Assembly (NCBI GenBank): GCA_017644045.1
Contig: JAEPMI010000006.1
Coordinates: 88,980-152,979, forward strand
Direction of reading: 5' to 3'
DNA: 64,000 bases
Origin: Deltaproteobacteria bacterium
Lineage (GTDB): Bacteria > Myxococcota_A > Polyangia > Polyangiales > Houyiibacteriaceae
The first letter of the stretch is position 1. Each line of letters begins with the position of its first letter. The position numbers and the translations under genes are program-made. The notes beneath the pieces were generated by a model, which saw only the letters and a program-made list of their open reading frames with translations, did no database searches and was not told the DNA's origin. This document shows, one piece after another, positions 29,963 to 38,300 of the stretch.

Positions 29963-30850
29963 ATGACTCCCTCCGAAGAGGCCGATCTCCTGGCGCAGCG
30001 CGCCGGTGCCCGACTGCTCGACGACGTGGTGGTCGCCGCCGTGGGCGAAGACGCGCGCGAATGGCTCCACGGGCAGCTCACGGTCGATCTGCGCGAGCGA
30101 AGCGACGCGGTCCGATACGCGCTCGTGCTCGCCGTGAAGGGCAAGATCGTCGGCGACCTCCACGTGGTCGACCGTGGACCGAACGACGAGGGCGAAGAGC
30201 GCTTCGACCTACTCCTCCCCGGCAGCCACGCGGACGCGATCCTCGAGCGCCTCGAGCGCTTCCTCGTCATGGAAGACGTGGAGCTCGAGCGGCTCCCGGT
30301 GCGGGTGCTCTCCATCCAGGGCCCGGCCGCCGAAGCGGCCGTCCCGGACGGCGTCGCGTCTCTGGCGATCGACCGGCTCGGTCACGGTGGGCGCGAGCTC
30401 CTGGTCGATGCCGCGAGCGCGGACGCCCAGCTCGCCGCGCTCGACGTCCCGGCCGTTTCGGAAGCCGGCTGGGAGCTCGCCCGCATCCGCGCCGCGCGTC
30501 CACGCATGGGCGTCGACTTCGGCGACCACACGCTGCCGCAGGAAGCCGGTTTGAAGAAGCGCGCGCTCGCCTTCGACCAGGGCTGCTACGTCGGGCAGGA
30601 GCCAGTGGTCATGCTCGAGCATCGCGGCAAGCCGCCGAAGCGCCTGGTGCGACTGACCTTCGAGAGCGGTCCGGCACCGTCGATCGGTGATTCGGTGACC
30701 GCGGCCGATCGAGACGTCGGAACGATCACGTCAGCGGCGGCGAATGGAGAGGGCGCGCTCGCGCTCGCGCTGGTGAAACGAAAAGCTCTCGAAGGCGAGG
30801 CCCCGATCGAGGTCGGCGCCCGCAGACCCTCCGTCGACCTCGTCGAGTAG
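29963..30850 (+). CDS. ygfZ: YgfZ/GcvT-like folate-binding protein
   Basis: 295 residues from ATG 29963; ATG 29951, four codons earlier, is equally possible and neither has a strong ribosome site. The aminomethyltransferase-like fold shows WLHGQLTVDL near the N-terminus and the family signature GCYVGQE in the middle (about residue 208). YgfZ supports tetrahydrofolate-dependent maturation or repair of iron-sulfur enzymes such as MiaB. The invariant cysteine of the signature is kept. Confidence 0.92.
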   Translation: MTPSEEADLLAQRAGARLLDDVVVAAVGEDAREWLHGQLTVDLRERSDAVRYALVLAVKGKIVGDLHVVDRGPNDEGEERFDLLLPGSHADAILERLERFLVMEDVELERLPVRVLSIQGPAAEAAVPDGVASLAIDRLGHGGRELLVDAASADAQLAALDVPAVSEAGWELARIRAARPRMGVDFGDHTLPQEAGLKKRALAFDQGCYVGQEPVVMLEHRGKPPKRLVRLTFESGPAPSIGDSVTAADRDVGTITSAAANGEGALALALVKRKALEGEAPIEVGARRPSVDLVE

Positions 30851-30974
30851 CCTGCCGAGCTCCGAGTGGGCGCCTCGTTACCCAAGAACACGGTTTCACC
30901 CATCCAGGGGATTCGCTGGAGAGTCGGACCGTGGTAGACGGCTCGCAATTTTCGCTCTTCCACTCGGACACGCC

Positions 30975-31490
30975 ATGAACAAGTCGCCCAGCATCCTCCT
31001 GCTCGCAACCATCGCTGCCGCCATCGGGATCATGGCATTTCCAGCTGTGACCAGCGCGACGAGCGACCGCGTCTACGGCGGAAACGGCTGCCAGCCCAAT
31101 TTCGGCTACGACTACGGCACCGACGTCTACTTGCACGCTGGCTACGTCCGCAACGGCAGCGCGACCAATGCACGGGGCGTCTGGTGCCCGGTCGTCCGGA
31201 GCGAGCTTTCGAGCGCAGACGGCCTGGATACCTCGGAGGTGGTCGTCTACGACGGCAGCGACAACAGTGCTGTCTGGTGCGGGATGTACTCGTACGACTC
31301 GACGGGCTCTCTGCTGCGCAGCGAATTCGAGATCACGGACAATGCCACGACGGGACGCGAGACCCTGACCTTCGAGTCCATGGATCTCAGCGACTCGTCG
31401 GATGGCGGTCACTACAGCATCTACTGCGACATGCCGCGCAGCGACATCACCGATAGCAAAGTCTACTTCTACCGAGTTCGCGAAAACTGA
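30975..31490 (+). CDS. Small secreted protein of unknown function
   Basis: 171 residues with a Sec signal peptide (1-28, ending TSATS). The mature part is beta-rich in appearance, with four cysteines (NGCQPN, VWCPVV, VWCGMY, IYCDMP) that could form two disulfides, and many Ser, Asp and Tyr. No family was recognised. It begins a three-gene run with the genes at 31495 and 32139. Third codon positions look less GC-biased than in the surroundings, a weak sign of different origin. Confidence 0.75.
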   Translation: MNKSPSILLLATIAAAIGIMAFPAVTSATSDRVYGGNGCQPNFGYDYGTDVYLHAGYVRNGSATNARGVWCPVVRSELSSADGLDTSEVVVYDGSDNSAVWCGMYSYDSTGSLLRSEFEITDNATTGRETLTFESMDLSDSSDGGHYSIYCDMPRSDITDSKVYFYRVREN

Positions 31491-31494
31491 CTTC

Positions 31495-32142
31495 ATGGCT
31501 CGGGCGCGCGGAGTCAGCTGGCCCACCATCCTCGTCGCAGTGATGGCGTCGCTCGGAGCGAGCTATCTCGTTCAGCACCTCGACCGCAGCGTCGAGGCGA
31601 GTGCCGAACCACCACGAGCATTGCCTCCTCCCGCGTCGGGCTCGGTCGCGCGAAGAGGGGGTCGAGAAGCGACCGCCTCACCGGCACCCCCTCCTGGTGC
31701 ATGGGCCGAGCCCACTGCCGAGGAGGTGGATGATCCCGGCACACCCACGCCCCCGATGCCAAGCTATGAGCAGATGTTCGCCGAAGACCAACGAGTGAAC
31801 GCGATCCGAGTCTCGGCCGTGAGTGAAGCTCTCGCGGCGCAGGGGCGTGACCCCGACTGGGCCCGCGAGATGGAGCTCCTACTCGAACGGACCTCCTCCG
31901 AGCTCCTCACGGACAACGGCCGCCTGATTCGGCTCGAATGCCGGTCGACCCTCTGTGCGGTCCGAGCCCAGCACCAGGACGAAGAGTCACAGGCACAGTT
32001 CATCTCGACCCTTCCCATGCGGGTGCTCCGCGACCTGGACGGGGCCTTCCTCGCACGCTTCGCCGGCGAAGGGGGGTCGCTGGAGACTCATGGCTTCTTC
32101 GCGAGGCGGGGTCACGCGGTTCCGCTGCCGGAGGTCCAGTGA
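31495..32142 (+). CDS. N-terminally anchored protein of unknown function
   Basis: 215 residues from ATG 31495, 4 nt after the preceding stop. One N-terminal helix (about 8-26) anchors it, followed by a Pro/Ala-rich stretch to about 85. A helical C-terminal domain follows, with LERTSSELLTDNGRLIRLEC and a CRSTLCAV cysteine pair. That SxLCAVRA-type core with a Cys pair occurs in other anchored myxobacterial proteins, but I cannot name the family. Its end overlaps the next gene (GTGA). Confidence 0.72.
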   Translation: MARARGVSWPTILVAVMASLGASYLVQHLDRSVEASAEPPRALPPPASGSVARRGGREATASPAPPPGAWAEPTAEEVDDPGTPTPPMPSYEQMFAEDQRVNAIRVSAVSEALAAQGRDPDWAREMELLLERTSSELLTDNGRLIRLECRSTLCAVRAQHQDEESQAQFISTLPMRVLRDLDGAFLARFAGEGGSLETHGFFARRGHAVPLPEVQ

Positions 32143-33083
32143 CACGCGTGATGCTCCTGGCGGCATGCCTGGTGGCTTGCGGCACGGCGCACGTCCCGGA
32201 GGGAGACGCCGGCCACGATGCGGCCATCGACGCCGGCCTCGACGCGCGTGTCGTCGACCTCGGGGAGGACGCCAGCGTAGACGCAGGTGTGGACGCTGGC
32301 CCCACCGCCGTCCGTTGCGGCGCGACCGACTGCGCCGTGGGCGAGGCGTGTTGCTTCGACACTGGGGCGTGCTTCGATCCGATCGCCGACCCAACCGCAT
32401 GCCCCGTGCCGCCCGACGGCGAATGTCGAGCCAACGAGCACTGCGCCGAGGGCCAGGTGTGCATCGCCCTGGACGGGACCTGCCTCGGCGAGGGTCGCTG
32501 CATCGACCCAGGCGGGTGCGGGGGCGATTCCGAGCCCGTCTGCGGGTGCGATGGGGAGACCTACCCGAGTCGATGTGCAGCCCATCGCGCCGGCGTTCGC
32601 GTGGGCGAGGTGGGTTCGGGTGGCGCGTGTGGGCAGCCTCAGCTCGCCGCAGGCGGTCGAAGGCGCTGCGATGACGACGGAGACTGCCCCGCCGATGGAC
32701 GGTGCGATATGGACGAAGGATTCTGCGTCTGGGGCCCGCCGCGTGTGGCATGCGGGCACGACGGACAGTGCCCGGAGGGGTCCGATTGTTGTCCCTACAC
32801 CGGCGCGTGCTTCGACGCGTCGTGCGATGACTGCTGCCGACAACCGCCGCCTGGGACCTACTTCCCTTGCCGGCAGGACTCCGAGTGCCACCAGTTCGAT
32901 ATCTTCCACTTCTGCCAGAGCGTCGGGTGCGGCGGCGCCCTGGGTGGGTGCCGTGGGATGCCCAGCTCCTGCGGCGGTGAGTTGTCTCCCGTCTGTGGAT
33001 GCGACGGCAGCGAATACACCAACGAGTGTTGGGCCTGGATGGAGGGCGTCGACGTCGATCCCGACGGGTTGTCCTGCCTCTGA
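32139..33083 (+). CDS. Cys-rich lipoprotein with two Kazal-type domains
   Basis: 314 residues if started at the overlapping GTG 32139; ATG 32151 is the alternative. Signal peptide with lipobox CLVAC, an Asp/Ala/Gly-rich linker, then Cys-rich modules. Two Kazal-like units are recognisable: EPVCGCDGETYPSRCAAHRA and, at the C-terminus, SPVCGCDGSEYTNECWAWME. Kazal modules inhibit serine proteases in animals; in bacteria such lipoproteins may guard against their own or foreign proteases. It ends the three-gene run beginning at 30975. Confidence 0.8.
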   Translation: MTRVMLLAACLVACGTAHVPEGDAGHDAAIDAGLDARVVDLGEDASVDAGVDAGPTAVRCGATDCAVGEACCFDTGACFDPIADPTACPVPPDGECRANEHCAEGQVCIALDGTCLGEGRCIDPGGCGGDSEPVCGCDGETYPSRCAAHRAGVRVGEVGSGGACGQPQLAAGGRRRCDDDGDCPADGRCDMDEGFCVWGPPRVACGHDGQCPEGSDCCPYTGACFDASCDDCCRQPPPGTYFPCRQDSECHQFDIFHFCQSVGCGGALGGCRGMPSSCGGELSPVCGCDGSEYTNECWAWMEGVDVDPDGLSCL

Positions 33084-33107
33084 GACTCACGTCAGCTACA
33101 CGAGAGG

Positions 33108-33845
33108 CTACGTCGACGCGACGCTGCGGCCGCCGTCGACCAGGAGCTGCTGGCCGGTGACGTAGGGCGCGGACGCGAGGTACGCCACGGCTTCGGCGAC
33201 GTCGCTCGCGGCGCCGACCTTTCGCAGTGGCGCCTTCGAGACCAGCGCCTCCGTCGCCTCGGCGGTCATGTCTTCGGGCGGGAGCACCGTCCCCGGCGCG
33301 ACCGCGTTCACGCGCACCTCCGGCGCCAGCTCGAGCGCGAGCGTGCGCATCACCTGACGGAGCGCTCCCTTGCTCGCGAGGTAGGGGAGGTAGCCCGTGT
33401 AGGGCACCTCGGTGCCGAAGCCGGTGATGAAGACGATCGCGCCGCGGCTCGCTCGCAGGGCCGGAGCGGCGGCGCGAGCGAGCTCGAAGGGCGCACGGAG
33501 GTTGAGCATCAGCGCCCGCTCCCAGTGGCCGTCGTCGATGTCGTCGAGCGCCACGTTCTCGAAGTTCGCAGCGCTCGGAACGAGCACCTCCAGGCCACCG
33601 AGATCGGCGGTCACGCGGCGCGCCAGCGCCGCCGCAGCGCTCGGGTCGCTCAGGTCCGCTTGGAAGAGCGCTGCCTGCCCGCCCGCGGCCTCGATGGCCT
33701 TCGCCGTCTCCCGCGCACCGGCGTCCGACGAGTGGTAGTGGAGCGCCACGGTCATGCCTCGCCGACCGAGCTCGGTGGCGATGGCGGCCCCCACTCGAAC
33801 ACCGGCGCCGGTCACCAGGGCGCGCTTGCCATTCAGGTCGATCAT
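33108..33845 (-). CDS. Short-chain dehydrogenase, pteridine-reductase-like
   Basis: 245 residues from ATG 33845 (MIDLNGKRAL). The Rossmann motif is TGAGVRVG (12-19). Arg at the sixth position fits the TGxxxRxG signature of NADPH-dependent pteridine reductases (PTR1/FolM) better than the usual TGxxxGxG. The active site has PYLASK and the cofactor region is RVNAVAPGTVLPP. It may reduce dihydrobiopterin or dihydrofolate; a general SDR role is possible. Confidence 0.87.
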   Translation of the reverse strand: MIDLNGKRALVTGAGVRVGAAIATELGRRGMTVALHYHSSDAGARETAKAIEAAGGQAALFQADLSDPSAAAALARRVTADLGGLEVLVPSAANFENVALDDIDDGHWERALMLNLRAPFELARAAAPALRASRGAIVFITGFGTEVPYTGYLPYLASKGALRQVMRTLALELAPEVRVNAVAPGTVLPPEDMTAEATEALVSKAPLRKVGAASDVAEAVAYLASAPYVTGQQLLVDGGRSVAST

Positions 33846-33943
33846 GATGATGGATCCTCGCACGAGCGCCCCGTTGCGGCGCCTTCGGGCCGAACGTACA
33901 CTGCGCCCTCAGTCACCCCCCGATTCCAGGAAACAGACGACCC

Positions 33944-34267
33944 ATGATTTCGCTCACCGATGCCGCCGCCGCCAAGGTCCAAGAGATCCGCGAAGCCGAG
34001 GACCTCGGCACTCAGGGGCTCCGCGTGCGGGTGCTCGGCGGAGGCTGCTCCGGCTTCACCTACGACCTCTTCTTCGAGGACGAGACCACGGAGCTCGACC
34101 AGACCTACGAATCCCACGGGATTCCGCTCTACATCGACATGATGAGCTTCCAGTACCTCGAGGGCACCGAGATCGACTACGTCGAGGGCCTCTACGGGGC
34201 GGGCTTCAAGTTCATCAACCCGCAGGCCAAGGCCACCTGCGGCTGCGGCAGCAGCTTCGCCGCCTAG
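33944..34267 (+). CDS. HesB/IscA-family iron-sulfur insertion protein (ErpA-like)
   Basis: 107 residues, full length for the family. The three conserved cysteines are Cys35 (GGGCSGF) and Cys99/Cys101 (CGCGSSF). A-type carriers take clusters from the scaffold to target enzymes. ErpA and IscA cannot be separated by eye; the acidic ETTELDQTYE stretch and stand-alone context suggest ErpA. No isc or suf genes are adjacent. Confidence 0.93.
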   Translation: MISLTDAAAAKVQEIREAEDLGTQGLRVRVLGGGCSGFTYDLFFEDETTELDQTYESHGIPLYIDMMSFQYLEGTEIDYVEGLYGAGFKFINPQAKATCGCGSSFAA

Positions 34268-34448
34268 CCCCTCCGGGCTCGCGCCACACCGCTCGAGCCG
34301 ACGATTCGGACCAATCGAGGCAAGATGCCCCGATGAGAGGCCCAGTCGTCGGAGAAAATACTCGTCGTAACGATTACCTTCGGGCGCCCGTCTCCCTCGC
34401 GTACCCAGGACGCACCCCAGGTGCGGACGCAGAGGAGCGCAGACGACC

Positions 34449-35294
34449 GTGGCCAACCGACGAGATTCCGAGCTGGACCGATACATCAAGCGAGTTCGGG
34501 CGATCCCGCGACTGGATCGAGAGACCGAGCGAGGCTTGGCCGAGCGAGTGCTCGAGGGCGACCAGGAAGCCGCCAACGAGCTGGTGGAGGCCAACCTCCG
34601 CTACGTGGTCGCGGTGGCGTTGCAGTACCGCCGCTACGACGTGCGACTCGGCGATCTGATCGCCGAAGGCAGCATCGGCCTGGTGACCGCGGTGTCGAAG
34701 TTCGACCCCTCCCGCGGCACGCGCTTCGTGACCTACGCGGGCTACTGGATCCGCGCCTACGTCCTGGAAGCGGTCGTGCGTTCGACCAGCATGGTCGGAG
34801 CCGGCTCCGGCCCGCTCCGCTCGAAGCTCTTCTTCCGCCTCCGGCGCGAGCGCGCGCGGGTGTCGACGATCGAGCAGGACCCGCGCAAGCGCATCGAGAT
34901 GATGGCGGAGCGCTTCGACGTGACGCCGGAGAAGATGGCGAAGATGCTGCGCAGGCTCGAGGCCAAGGACGTCTCGCTCGATCAGCAGGTCTTCGACGAC
35001 GGCAGCGTCGCCATGGTGGACACGCTCGTGTCGGAGCAGACGCCCCAGGACGACCTCTACGAACGGAGCTCGCGCCAGGCGGCCATCGAGGCGCGCCTCG
35101 GCGACGCCCTCGGCGCCCTCGACAAGCGCGAGCGCTACATCGTGGAGAAGCGGATCCTCTCCGACGAGGGCCGCACCCTCGCGGCGCTCGGCCGAGAGCT
35201 CGGCGTGAGCCGCGAGCGTGCCCGTCAGCTCGAGGCGCGCGCCAAGCGGAAGCTCCGGGCGCAGCTGCGCGACTTCGCGCCCGCGGCCGCCTGA
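34449..35294 (+). CDS. RpoH-family alternative sigma factor
   Basis: 281 residues from GTG 34449. Region 2 has NLRYVVAVALQYRRYDVRLG, LIAEGSIGL and FVTYAGYWIRAYVLE. SKLFFRLRRER corresponds to the RpoH box of heat-shock sigma factors. Region 4 ends LGVSRERARQLEARAKRKLR. Myxobacteria carry several RpoH-like factors used in heat shock or development, so heat-shock control is likely but not certain. The 181 bp upstream have no clear gene. Confidence 0.9.
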   Translation: MANRRDSELDRYIKRVRAIPRLDRETERGLAERVLEGDQEAANELVEANLRYVVAVALQYRRYDVRLGDLIAEGSIGLVTAVSKFDPSRGTRFVTYAGYWIRAYVLEAVVRSTSMVGAGSGPLRSKLFFRLRRERARVSTIEQDPRKRIEMMAERFDVTPEKMAKMLRRLEAKDVSLDQQVFDDGSVAMVDTLVSEQTPQDDLYERSSRQAAIEARLGDALGALDKRERYIVEKRILSDEGRTLAALGRELGVSRERARQLEARAKRKLRAQLRDFAPAAA

Positions 35295-35380
35295 CGGCCT
35301 GACGATCCCGCAGGATTCGCGCGACGGTGGAACCACAGTTCCTCCTGTCATCTCGCCAGCCTCGAAGGCATCATCTCCGC

Positions 35381-38300
35381 ATGGCCGAGGAAGACGATCG
35401 CCCGAAGACCATGGAAGTGGGCGTCGAGGAGCTCGCGTCGAAGGCTCAGCCCCCTCCCCCACCGAAGAAGCGTCCGGCGCACGCTCACACCATCGCCGGT
35501 GCCGCGAGCGCGCCGAGCGAGTCGCAGGGCGGGCTGACACCTGCCCGCCGGAGCAGCGCGCCGCCGCCACCGCCGCCCTCGGCCTCCAAGCCGCGGGCGT
35601 CCGCGCCGCCCCCGCCGCCGTCCGCGTCCAAGCCGCGCGCGTCTGCGCCGCCGCCGCCCCCCGCATCGAAGCCGCGCGCATCGGCGCCGCCACCACCACC
35701 CCGCGCGTCGGCTCCGGCGCCGCCCAAGCCGCCGCGCGCGTCGGCACCGCCACCGCCGCCGAAGAAACGGCGCGCGCCGCCCAAGCCGCCGGGTGTCAGT
35801 CCTCCGCAGGCCGCGCCGCCCGGCATGACGCCTCCGCGCGCGGCGCCGCCGGGACAGACCCCCGCGGCGGCGCAGCCCGCCGCTCGGCCCACCACCGACA
35901 GCGTGCCGGAGCCGAGCTACGGCGACGACGCGAAGGCCGCCGCCAAGGCACTGATCGCCGAGTGCGAGGCGGCGCTGAAGGGCGTGCAGGACCCCGCCGA
36001 GCTCACGCGACTCCACTTCGAGATCGCGCGACTCCAGGAAGCGCCGCTCGGTGACCTTCGACGCGCAGCGACCCACTATCAGACCGCCCTCAAGTCGAGC
36101 CCCGAGCACCTGCCCGTCCTCCGGGGCGCGAGGCGGGTGCTGATCGGCCAGCGCAACTTCCCGAAGGTGCTCGAGCTCTACGACGCCGAAGCGCGCATCA
36201 CCTCCGACCCGACGCAGAAGGCCACGCTCCTCTACGAGAAGGGCCGGCTGCTCGAGAAGGAGCTCAACAAGAAGGACGACGCGCGCCGCGCGTACCGCAG
36301 CGCGCTCGAGCTCGACCGCAGCAACCCGGCGATCCTCCGCGCGCTCACCGAGCGCCTCATCGAGGAACGGCGTTGGCCCGAGGTCGAGCAGCTGCTCGAG
36401 CAGACCGCGAACGCCGTCGCCGACGATCCCGCGCACCGCGCGGCGCTCGTCGCGCAGCGGGCCCGGCTCGTCGAGCGACAGAGCTCCAAGAGCCGCGCGG
36501 CGGAGCTCTACGAGACCGCGCTCCGACTCGACTCGCGTGCCCCGGGTGCGCTCGCGGCGCTCAAGCGACTGCACTACGAGCACGAGCGCTGGCGCGACCT
36601 GATCCGCGTGCTCGAGCTCGAGGTGGAGCTCACGGACGAAGCGTCCGTCCGCACGATGGCGCTCTATCGCGTCGGCCGGCTCCACGCGGACCGGCTGGGC
36701 AACGCCCGCGAGGCGATGAACGCGCTCGAGCGCGCGGCCGCCATCGACCCCGAGGACCCGCTCATCCTGCGGCAGCTCGCTCGGCTCTACGAGCGCGAGG
36801 GACGCTTCGACGCGCTGGTCGAGGCGTTGCAGGGTCTGGTGCTGACGATCCAGGAGCCACGCGAGAAGCTCGGCGTGCTCCACCGCATCGGCGCCCTCGA
36901 GGAGCATCGGCTCGGGCGACAGGACGCCGCCATCCACTGGTACGAGTCGGCGCTCAAGATCGACCCGACGCACGTGCCGACGCTGCAGGCGCTCGCGCCG
37001 ATCTACCGCGAGACCGGCGCGTGGGAGCGCGCGCTGAACATGCACGCGCAGGAGGCCTCCCAGGCGAAGGACCCGGAGCGGAAGGCCGCCGCTCACGTGC
37101 GGGTCGCCGAGCTGCTCGAGGAGCAGGACCGCGCCGGGGAAGCGATCGAGCAGCACGACCGCGCGATGACCGCGAGCCCCGGCTACGAGCCCTCGTTCAA
37201 GGCGCTGGTCCGTCTGCTGGCAGACGCGCGTCGGCACCGCGATCTCATCGAGCTCTACGAACGCGCGGTCGATCGCTCCGAGCAAGCGACGCGGGCCGTT
37301 TCCTACCTCTTCAAGATCGGCGCGGTCTACGAGGACCTGCTCGACGAGCCGGACAAGGCGGCGCACGCATACGAGCGCATCCTGAAGCTGGAGCCGGGAC
37401 ACCTCGGCGCGATCCACGCGCTGCAGCGCTCCGCCGAGCGCGCGGGGAAGCACGAGCAGCTCGTGGCCGCGCTCGACATGGAGATCGCGGAGATCACCAA
37501 GGACCCGAAGCAGAAGAACGACGCGCTTCGGGTCGCGCTCCTCCATCGGAGCGGTGAGGTGATGGACCTCGAGCTCGGCGACCGCAAGGGTGCGCTGGCG
37601 CGGTTCAAGCAGCTGCTCGAGATCGACCCGAAGTACGTGCCGGGGCTCACGAGCGTGGGCCGGCTCTACCACGCCGCCGGTCGCTGGGAGGACCTGCTCG
37701 ACATCTACGAGCGCGAGCTCGAGGTGAGCGACGACGCCGCGTCGGTGGTGTTGCTCCAGAAGATGGCGGAGCTCTGCGAGGAACGCCTCGGCCGAGAAGC
37801 AGATGCCGTCGGCTACTACGAGCGCGCGATCCGCATCGATCCGGCGCACGGCCCGGCGCTCGATGCGCTCGAGCGCTTGTTGCACGCGCGGAGCGATTTC
37901 GAAGGCCTCGCTCGCGTCGTCGAGCAGCAGCTGAAGGGCGCCTCGACCGAGCAGGCGAAGGCGCGACTCTCCTTCCGCCTCGGCGAGGTCCGCGAGGAGC
38001 ATCTCGGTGACGCGAAGGGCGCCGCCAAGGCCTACCAGGCCGCGACCGACGCCGACCCGACTCACCGCCCCGCCCTCGACGCCCTGACCCGCATCCGCGC
38101 CAGCGAAGAGGAGTGGGGCAACCTCGCTCGGGAGATCCAGAAGGAGCTCGCGTCGCTCGAGGACACCAAGCTCGTGCTCGACGCGATGATGCGCGAGGGC
38201 GAGGTCTGGGCCCACGACCTCTCGGAGCCGCGCAAGGCCATCGCCCGCTTCGAGGCGGTGCTCGAACGTGCACCGACCCATCTCGGTGCGCTGCTCGCGC

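Noticed and set aside
34266-34279. Terminator after the ErpA-like gene
   Set aside because: AGCCC-CTCC-GGGCT is short, overlaps the stop codon area and has no T-tract.
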